64,000 bases of DNA from GWA1-54-10 sp964349675 (lineage in GTDB: Bacteria; Patescibacteriota; Minisyncoccia; Phycocordibacterales; SBAW01): assembly GCA_964349675.1 (NCBI GenBank), contig CAYGHD010000002.1:4757-68756 (forward strand), in the 5' to 3' direction. The notes under the pieces were generated by a model. That model saw only the letters and a program-made list of their open reading frames with translations. It was not told where the DNA came from and searched no databases. The translations under genes were made by a program, and so were the position numbers. Of the stretch, positions 8,469-16,400 are shown in pieces. Numbering within the stretch: the stretch's first letter is position 1; each line of letters opens with the position of its first letter.

Positions 8469-11400
8469 TCAGGCCGAGCAGCTTTCGCAAACTTCACCGA
8501 TCATTTCTATCTTTGGACGCACCGTGCCTTTGTTTTTAGCGGCTTCTTCAGCAAGGAGTTTGGCAAGGCGGTTTTCTGATACTTGGGCAAGCGAGGTGTC
8601 CGCAAAGACGGGTGCTGCGGTTTGCGCCACTGCCAGAGGCGTTTCGCGCGCTACAGAGGCGGTCAGCATCGGGGTGCTCTGTGGGCGGGGCGCTTCAGCA
8701 AAAGCCATCTCGCCTTGGGCGTTCATCATGAGGGGCGAAGGTATAGAGCCGCTGAGTGGGCTGTGTGCAGCTTCAGTAATGGTCACAATTTCCTCGATGG
8801 TGACGGTGGCCATGCCGTTGCTGACACTTGCGTCAGTTTTTGAGGTGCCACCGAACTTTTGCAGGTTTATGGTCGACTTTTCGATGCGGGATGCGCCCAT
8901 GGTGCGCAGGTAGTACGTTGTCTTAAGTCCCAGTGCCCAGGCGTATTGGTAAATCTCTGAAAGTACTTTGCCCGAGGTGCCGCTGTAGAAGATGTTGAGC
9001 GACTGCGACTGGTCTATCCAGCGGCCGCGGTAGGCAGCTGCTTTGATGAGCCACTGTGGGTCAATCTCGAAGACTTCTTTATATTTGGCACGCAGCGCAG
9101 GGGGGATCTCCGCTATTTCTTGGATGCTGCCGTCGTAGAATTTGATTTTCTCCAGCATATCCATATTCCACAGTCCAAGGCGCTTCAGGTCTTCAACCAA
9201 AAACTCGTTCACGATCATAAAGTCGCCCGCCATGTTGGACTTTACGTACAGGTTTTTGTATATGGGTTCAATGGTTGGGTAGCAGCCGGCAATGTTTGCG
9301 GTTGATGCGGTTGGCGCATTTGCCATGGTGTTTGAGTTACGCATGCCCCACGTGCGCACCGCTTCGCGCACTAGGCGCCAATCCAAGCTCTCTGCGCGAG
9401 GTACGTCGATGCGGATGCCGCGCTCTTGCTCGAGCAATGCAAGGGTGTCTTGCGGCAAAATGCCGCGATCCCATTTGGAACCTTTGTACGACTCGTACGT
9501 ACCGCGCTCTTTTGCAAGGAGTGCCGACGAGAGGATGGTGTGGTACGCAATGACCTCCATACTTTCGTCAGAAAAGCGGACGGCTGCATCTGAGTCAAAA
9601 TTAATGTCCAGTTTGTAGAGCGCGTCCTGGAGCCCGCGGAGTCCCAGCCCCACAGGGCGGTGGCGCATGTTTGAGTTGCGGGTTTTGTCGGTTGGGTAGA
9701 AGTTAACGTCAATGACGTTGTCGAGCATGCGCATCGCAACAGGCACCACGCGGGCTACCAAGTCGCGGTCAAAGGCGCCGTGGCGTACAAAGCTCGACAT
9801 ATTGATTGAGCCTAGGTTGCAGACAGCCGTCTCCTCGTTGGGGCTTGAGTTGAGGGTTATCTCGGTGCACAGGTTGCTGGAGTGGACGACGCCAACGTGG
9901 TCTTGCGGGCTGCGGACGTTGCTTGGGTCCTTCCACGTTATCCATGGGTGGCCTGTCTCAAACAACATGGTGATGTGTTTGCGCCACAGGTCAGCAGCGC
10001 GCACGCGCTTAAACATCGGCATCTTGCCTTCGTCAGAGAGGCGCTCATATTCTGCGTAGCGCTCTTCAAACTTGCGGCCATATATCTCATGCAGGTCGGG
10101 CACATCAGAAGGTGAAAAGAGCGTCCAGTAGCCATCCTCTGCCAAACGCTTCATAAAGAGGTCGGGGATCCACGTTGCCGTGTTAAGGTCGTGTGCGCGG
10201 CGGCGTTCGTCGCCGGTATTTTTGCGCAGCTCGATAAAGTCTTCAATGTCAGCGTGCCAATACTCCAAGTACACTGCCTGGGCGCCACGGCGGCGGCCTG
10301 AGCGGTTGATTGAAATGGTGACGTCGTTTGCGATTTTGAGGAAGGGGATGACACCCTGGCTTTCTACCCCTGTAGTCTTAACCAGCGAGCCCGTTGCGCG
10401 CACGTTTGTCCAGTCGGTGCCAAGGCCGCCAGCATACTTCAACAACTGCGCGCCGTCTGAATATTCGCGGAAGATGGCGTGCAGGTCGTCGCCCACCGTA
10501 GCCAAAAAGCATGATGACAGTTGGGGGAGTTTGAGCCCTGCGTGGTAGAGCGTAGGGGACGAGGGGGTGTAGTACATAGCCGACATCACCTCATAAAACT
10601 CAACAGCATAGCGCTCTCTGTCTTCGGGCGTCTTTTCTGCCAAGGCGCAGCCCATTGCAACGCGCATCCAGAATATCTGCGGAGTCTCAAGGAGTTTGCG
10701 GGTGCCGTGCTCTTTGGACAGGTAGTTTGCCTGTAGCGTCTGCAACCCAAGGTAGCGGAAGTCACGGTCGCGCTCGACAATCAGCGAGTCAGCGAGTTTT
10801 GCAAGGTCAAAGTCGAGCATGCGGGGGTCAAACTGGCCTATCTCAACGCCGCGATGGATAGTCTTGATGAAAGCATTTTTATGCACCTCCTCAAGCTTAG
10901 TGAAGTCCATTTCGCCAAATACTTCTTTATAGAGCGACTGGAGCAAAAGCCGTGCTGCAACGGTAGAGTGTGCTGGGTCGCGCTCGATCATCGAGCGCAC
11001 CACCATAATCAAAACGTCATGGATGTCTTTGGTCTTCATCTGGTCGTACATCTCTGCGCGGACACGGCCGATGATTGCGGGCACGTCTATCACGCGCTCC
11101 AGCCCTTCCGCGGCGCGCAAGAGGGTGCGGGTGAGTTTACTCTCACTAAATGCCTCTTTTGACCCATCCCGCTTGGTAATGAGGAGTGTATTTTCTATAA
11201 TTTTTTCAATAACCTCCTCCTTTTTCTCTTCGCGGAGCTTGTTATGCTCGTAGCGGTAAATGATGTAGGATTTTGCGACGTTAAAGTAACCCCGCTCCAT
11301 CAAAGCAGTCTCTACGAGGTCTTGAATATCTTCGACGCTGGGGATAAACGCGGTCGTGCCAAACTTCATGTCGATAGCGTCGACCACGACGCGGGTGATG

Positions 11401-11531
11401 TCTATTGAGTCTGCGTCATGCGAGTCGCCTAAAACCGCGGCAAAGGCTTTTTGTATGGCCACCGTGACTTTGTCAGGATGAAAATCGACAATCTCTCCGT
11501 TTCGTTTTTTGATTTTTTGGGTGATGGCCAT
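8469..11531 (-). CDS. nrdA: Ribonucleotide reductase alpha subunit
   Basis: 1020 aa from the ATG at 11531 (upstream in-frame starts exist; this one directly precedes the first conserved domain). Two ATP-cone regulatory domains stand in tandem at the N-terminus (IKKRNGEIVDFHPDKV and ITKRDGSKEAFSESKL). The catalytic barrel has the first cysteine in LSSCFLATV, the N-x-C-x-E active site in NLCTEI, the second redox cysteine in AVCNLGSINMS, and the radical-transfer tyrosine pair in LKTTYYLRTMG. The C-terminus ends CESCSA, the cysteine pair that re-reduces the active site. A Thr/Ala/Pro-rich linker of about 90 residues precedes that tail. Works with the class Ic-type NrdB nearby to make deoxynucleotides. 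Confidence 0.93.
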   Translation of the reverse strand: MAITQKIKKRNGEIVDFHPDKVTVAIQKAFAAVLGDSHDADSIDITRVVVDAIDMKFGTTAFIPSVEDIQDLVETALMERGYFNVAKSYIIYRYEHNKLREEKKEEVIEKIIENTLLITKRDGSKEAFSESKLTRTLLRAAEGLERVIDVPAIIGRVRAEMYDQMKTKDIHDVLIMVVRSMIERDPAHSTVAARLLLQSLYKEVFGEMDFTKLEEVHKNAFIKTIHRGVEIGQFDPRMLDFDLAKLADSLIVERDRDFRYLGLQTLQANYLSKEHGTRKLLETPQIFWMRVAMGCALAEKTPEDRERYAVEFYEVMSAMYYTPSSPTLYHAGLKLPQLSSCFLATVGDDLHAIFREYSDGAQLLKYAGGLGTDWTNVRATGSLVKTTGVESQGVIPFLKIANDVTISINRSGRRRGAQAVYLEYWHADIEDFIELRKNTGDERRRAHDLNTATWIPDLFMKRLAEDGYWTLFSPSDVPDLHEIYGRKFEERYAEYERLSDEGKMPMFKRVRAADLWRKHITMLFETGHPWITWKDPSNVRSPQDHVGVVHSSNLCTEITLNSSPNEETAVCNLGSINMSSFVRHGAFDRDLVARVVPVAMRMLDNVIDVNFYPTDKTRNSNMRHRPVGLGLRGLQDALYKLDINFDSDAAVRFSDESMEVIAYHTILSSALLAKERGTYESYKGSKWDRGILPQDTLALLEQERGIRIDVPRAESLDWRLVREAVRTWGMRNSNTMANAPTASTANIAGCYPTIEPIYKNLYVKSNMAGDFMIVNEFLVEDLKRLGLWNMDMLEKIKFYDGSIQEIAEIPPALRAKYKEVFEIDPQWLIKAAAYRGRWIDQSQSLNIFYSGTSGKVLSEIYQYAWALGLKTTYYLRTMGASRIEKSTINLQKFGGTSKTDASVSNGMATVTIEEIVTITEAAHSPLSGSIPSPLMMNAQGEMAFAEAPRPQSTPMLTASVARETPLAVAQTAAPVFADTSLAQVSENRLAKLLAEEAAKNKGTVRPKIEMIGEVCESCSA

Positions 11532-11873
11532 AGACGCGCGGCTTACGTTAATAAATTGCCCTTGTGGGAAATACATTATACCTCTGACTCGTGGCATCAT
11601 GCCCTGTGCATAGCGAATCCGAGAACTTTTTATCAAAAAATCAACTCTCTGAGGTAAAAAAGGACCAAAAGAATAAAATTTTACTCTTTATATCGCTTTT
11701 TTTGCGCAAAAATGAGCAACTTCTCCCACTTGCAACACATCTGCGTGGGTTGCGCCAAGTCTCCAGTGTGTCAAGGTAGCATGCGTTGGCGGGTGTGGAC
11801 TGCGCAAGAGGCTATAGAAAACAATAAAGGTAGGGTACACTATAGGGCATTAGCCAGAGTAACGCATATATCC
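11532..11873. other. Intergenic region between nrdA and DUF5679 gene
   Basis: 342 bp with no convincing gene. It holds a perfect 14-bp palindrome, TTTTTGCGCAAAAA, at 11699-11712. Just beside it, on the minus strand, a TATAAA at about 11687 could be the nrdA -10 box. This suggests an operator for nrdA, but no match to a known regulator box was recognised. Confidence 0.4.
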
Positions 11874-12029
11874 ATGGAAACTGAAGTAGCATACTGTGTT
11901 AAGTGTCGAGAGAAGCGAGACATGAAGGATCCTGCAGAGGTAGAGATGAAGGGTGGTCGCCGTGCGATGCAGGGCACTTGCTCGGTGTGCAGTACAAAAA
12001 TGTTTAAGATCCTGGGCAAAGCAAAATAA
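11874..12029 (+). CDS. DUF5679-type zinc ribbon protein
   Basis: 51 aa. Two cysteine pairs (YCVKCREKR and CSVCSTKMF) enclose a basic middle (MKGGRRAMQGT), forming one zinc ribbon. The C-terminus KMFKILGK is typical of DUF5679, a short family frequent in CPR bacteria. Function is unknown; small zinc ribbons of this form often bind nucleic acid. The frame is open much further upstream, but similarity starts at this ATG. Confidence 0.8.
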   Translation: METEVAYCVKCREKRDMKDPAEVEMKGGRRAMQGTCSVCSTKMFKILGKAK

Positions 12030-12050
12030 TTACAAGGAGCATGGGCGGCC

Positions 12051-12090
12051 GATAAGCCTCTTTCCACCAAATGCGTGGGAGGGGCTTATC
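12051..12090. terminator. Long hairpin between DUF5679 and SET genes
   Basis: Near-perfect inverted repeat: GATAAGCC / GGCTTATC outer stem, CCTC / GAGG and CCAC / GTGG inside, 7-nt loop. No T-run follows, so it may be a terminator of the upstream gene or a structured leader of the SET gene. Confidence 0.5.
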
Positions 12091-12119
12091 CGTTGCCTCT
12101 ATCGACCTTTCCATCATCC

Positions 12120-12584
12120 ATGAAAGCAAAAACAACATATACTCCAGGACTTTTTGACCTTGCGGTGCGCCGCTCTACTGCGGGGCTCGGCCTTTTTACC
12201 AACAGCGCTATCCCAAAAGGGGCCTGCGTTATCGAATATGTTGGCCGCGTACTGTCTAAAGAAGAAGAATATTCGAGCCGGAGCAAATATTTATTTGAAG
12301 TAACCAAAACCAAAACCATTGACGGTGCGTCGCGGAGCAACACCGCACGGTATATCAACCACTCGTGCCGCCCAAACTGCGAAATTCGGATACGCGGAGG
12401 TCAGGTGTTTGTATTTGCAAAGCGCGCCATAGCGGCAGGAGAAGAGCTGTCATACGACTATGAGTCTGACTATTTTGATGCGTACATCAAACCAAAAGGC
12501 TGCCGCTGCGCTAAATGCAGTGCTACAGCACCAAAAACCAAAACAACAACGCGACGAGTATCCGGTACACGCCAAACGGTATAA
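12120..12584 (+). CDS. SET-domain protein-lysine methyltransferase
   Basis: 154 aa, essentially one SET domain. Signatures are in order: STAGLGLFTNSAIPKGACVIEYVG (SAM-binding start; seen as GLGLF and EYVG), TARYINHSCRPNCE (the pseudoknot NHS motif), and GEELSYDYESDYFD, then a post-SET-like cysteine group (CRCAKC). It should transfer methyl groups from SAM to lysines of a protein target; in bacteria the target cannot be predicted. The basic tail (APKTKTTTRRVSGTRQ) may contact nucleic acid. Its last 62 bp overlap the convergent uppP gene, unusually long for this genome. Confidence 0.85.
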   Translation: MKAKTTYTPGLFDLAVRRSTAGLGLFTNSAIPKGACVIEYVGRVLSKEEEYSSRSKYLFEVTKTKTIDGASRSNTARYINHSCRPNCEIRIRGGQVFVFAKRAIAAGEELSYDYESDYFDAYIKPKGCRCAKCSATAPKTKTTTRRVSGTRQTV

Positions 12585-13290
12585 AGGTGTGGTGTTTAAT
12601 CATGCGCAGCAGCCAGGTGATGCTTAAAAGCGCGACCACAAACGCGGTGACGTAGCCTACTGCTAAAGGGGCTATGTGCGCCGTGGTGAATGATTGGTAA
12701 TTTTTGAGTACGTCTAAGCCCGTTGCGGCTGCCATGGTCGGTACCGCCAAGAGGAATGAAAACTCTACAATCGTGTGCCGCCGCAGCCCCAGCAGCAGGC
12801 CGCCCACAATGGTCGCTGCCGAACGAGAGACTCCAGGGATTACAGCCAATGCTTGAAAGAGTCCGACCCCGAGCGCTTGAAGGTATCCAACTTGCTCCAC
12901 CTCGCCCTCTTTGGCGGGACGCTCTTTGTGGAATAGTTCGAACAAAATAAGCACGGCACCGCCCAAGGCGAGCGCCCACAGCACTACCTGCTGGTTGCCC
13001 ACAAGGTGTGCTTTGATGAAGGGGTAGAGCAGTAGCCCAATGACCGCTGTGGGCATAAAGCCGACCGCCAGCCGCTTTAAAATTTCGATATCAAGGAACT
13101 GCCGCCAATACAGCGCCAACACCGCGCCAATGGCGCCAAGTTGTATTGCAATTTCAAATGTTTTTACAAAGTCGCTCTGGGGCAGCCCAAGGAGGTGGCT
13201 GGCAAGGATGAGGTGGCCGGTTGAGGAGATGGGTAAAAACTCGGTAACACCCTCAACAACTCCCAGTATGAATGCTTGCAGCAAGTCCAT
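12523..13290 (-). CDS. uppP: Undecaprenyl-diphosphatase
   Basis: 255 aa, about eight membrane segments. It recycles the lipid carrier undecaprenyl pyrophosphate to the monophosphate for cell-wall synthesis. Both UppP/BacA signatures are present: EGVTEFLPISSTGHLIL at the N-terminus and IPGVSRSAATIVGGLLLG in the middle. Length and topology are normal. The 3' end overlaps the SET gene by 62 bp in antisense. Confidence 0.95.
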   Translation of the reverse strand: MDLLQAFILGVVEGVTEFLPISSTGHLILASHLLGLPQSDFVKTFEIAIQLGAIGAVLALYWRQFLDIEILKRLAVGFMPTAVIGLLLYPFIKAHLVGNQQVVLWALALGGAVLILFELFHKERPAKEGEVEQVGYLQALGVGLFQALAVIPGVSRSAATIVGGLLLGLRRHTIVEFSFLLAVPTMAAATGLDVLKNYQSFTTAHIAPLAVGYVTAFVVALLSITWLLRMIKHHTFIPFGVYRILVALLFWFLVL

Positions 13291-13400
13291 GTGTTGTATT
13301 GTACATGATGAAGGAGAGTATTTACAAAATTACATATAGTTGCATAATTTTTACTTTTAGGTACTCTTTAATTGTATGTGGCGCCTGGCGCTTCAGACGT

Positions 13401-16400
13401 ATGACTCTCTATAAAAACACGGCCTACGCCAAGGGGTTTGCGACTATATCTATAGGTATTTTGCTGCTGACACCCCTCCTTTCATATGCACAAGAGGCGG
13501 CTTTAGATACGCCTGTGCAACAGTCTCCAAGCGCCCCAGTAGAGGAGGTTGCTGCCCCAGATGCTCCTGCGGCTAGTGCAGAGCCACAAATTGCAGCAGC
13601 AAGCACGGCTGAGGTTGCGCGGCCTACCATTGATGCGCCCCAACTTTTTACGCACGGGTCGCTGGCGCCAAAAGTTTCAGAAACAACCGGCGCGCTCACT
13701 GAGCGTGTCGAGCTGGCATTGCCACCGGGGCGAGGAGGCATGACTCCCGACTTGGCGCTTGTATATAACAGCCAAGATCGCAAAGACAGCATCGTCGGCT
13801 ATGGATGGTCGCTTTCAATACCCTATATAGAGCGGCTCAATAAAACAGGGTCTGAGCGCATGTATGTCGACAACTACTTTAGTGCATCGCAGGGTGGTGA
13901 GCTTGTGGCGGCTGTAGAAGCAAATGAATATCGGCAGCGCATCGACGACGGCACGCTGTATGTTTTTAAAAACAATGTTTGGACTGCGTTTGATAAAAAG
14001 GGCATCCGCTATACCTATGGGCAGACCCAAGCAGGGCGGCAATTTGCAGCAGAAGATCCTGCAAAAGTAGCGCGGTGGATGCTGCAAGAAATCCGGGACA
14101 CCAACGATAACCGCATTGTTTATGCCTACGCCAAAGAGGGAAGTACGCTCTATCCAGCCTCCATTACGTATACCAACAGTGGCGCTACTGCGGGGGCATT
14201 TGCTGTGCGTTTTGCCTATGAGGCTCGCCCCGACACATTGGTGTCGCACGCCACGGGTTTTGCCGTAACGCTGCAAAAACGGCTTAAAGCAGTTACGGTT
14301 TTGGCAGAGGGCACGGTGGTGACCAAATATGCCCTTACCTATGTGCCGGGGAACAACGGTGTCCGCTCGCTATTGAGCGCGCTGCAGCAGACAGGATACA
14401 GCGATGGGGGGCAGCAGCAGCGGCCAGCAATACAATTTACCTACTCGGCAACACCACCCACATACACACCCAAAGAAAGCTCCCAGTTGTACAATGCGGC
14501 GCACGTCGCTGCAGATGCGGACGGCAACGGTTTGCCCGACTTTGCACTGTCGTATCAAAACCCTGTATCTCTACAAAAATGGATGTCCGTAGACCTTAAT
14601 ATGTACTCGGTTGTTGCAAACAGGCTCTACCCAAACATGCCCGAGCATTGGTCTATATCCGTAGCAGCGCCAGACAACTACCGGCCAGCAGAGGAGGGAG
14701 TGCGGTTTTTTGACGCAAACGGAGATGGAAAAGCAGACATTGTGCGCAGTATACGTATGCGCGATGGCGAGTTGCGTCAAGCGTACTATCAAAACGAGTC
14801 AGTCGGCTCGGGGTTGTCGTGGATCCCAAAACCTAATACAGGACTACCTATATTTGCATACAACCGCATGCGCAATTCTTATGAAGACGTTACCTACAGC
14901 ACAGGGCTCTTTGGCAACGTAAATGGTGATGGGTTGGTGGACTATGTCTTTTCACTCCCGCAGATTGTCTACTCTGGCCTCGACGGTACCTACTTGCACA
15001 CCAGCGAGCAGGCTGGGTGGGAGTTTGCGACGAGCACGTTTAGCCCGGTGGCAACTATGCCCATAACCACCGACGACACCACCGCATCCCAGCTGGTCGA
15101 CATCAACAGTGACGGGCTTGATGACTGGATGGTGTCGGCAGGGCCAGCGACGTACTTTTGCCTCAATACCGGCACGGGTTGGGAAGCAAATTGTGAAAAT
15201 GGATGGAAGATAGCCACCACGACGCGCCAGGAGACAGGTTGGGACAAAGGCATCAGATTTATAGATATGAATGCAGATGGACTGCCAGACTATGTGCGCG
15301 CCTACCACATGCCGCAATATCAGTACTTAACGAACGGTGCAAAACCGATAGATACGAAAATATATAATTATGTATATCTAAACACCGGCTCTGGCTGGGC
15401 AACCAGCACGCTACAAATGCCGTCCTTCATATTTTTAGGGCACCCAACGTCGGTGAGTTGGGGAGGTGATGTTGAATATGATGAGTATGTTGATTGGAAT
15501 GGCGATGGATTTTTAGACAGCAGCCATATGCAGAGTGAGGGCATGATACCTGATGTTTTGACCACAGTAACGTACCCAACCGGCGGGAGCATTGGCGTAA
15601 CGTACGCATTTTCAACCAAGTCGGGGGAGAACCCAGACCTCGCCTTCCCCATGCTGTTGGTGACAGACATTACGGTCAATAACGGCCTTGGCCGCAGCGA
15701 CAAAACAACCTACTCGTATGCGGGAGGTAAGTGGCACATCCCGGGCGATGTGCGCGAGCGGCGATTTGCAGGCTTTGCCAAAGTCACGGCGGTGGATCCA
15801 AACAAAACAGTGGTGACGTATTTTAACCAAGGGGATGCGGTGTCTGGCGATGGAGAGCAGAGCGACCATGTGGCGCAAATCGGGCGCGCATATCGAGAAG
15901 ATATACTAAGCCCCTCGGGTGCGCTCGAGCGCAAGACGCTCACGCGCTATCAAACGTTTGACCAAAACGGTGCGTACAAAGTGTTGCCAGTGCAAGAAGT
16001 GTCACAAGACTACAATCAAAATGATACACATCGAGATGCGGCAAAAACGTATACCTATGACCCGCTGACGGGGGATTTGCTGCAAGAGGTGCAGTGGGGC
16101 GAAGTTGCGGGGTTGGCAAACGGCTCATTTACTGACATGGGCGCGGACACGTACACCGCCATCATGCGCTATGCGCCAGGTACGGCAAAGGCGATGCGGG
16201 TGCTGGTGAGCGAAACAAAAACTGACAGCGCAGGTAGCAAGCTGGCCGAAGCGAAGCATTACTACGATGGTTTGCCGTTGGGCAGCGCCACGCGCGGCAT
16301 GGAGACAAAAACAGAACGCTGGCAGCAGGGCGCTGTGTATAGCACAACGCTGCGCGCCTACAATGCACAAGGGTTGCTGACGCAAGAGACAGACCCCCGC

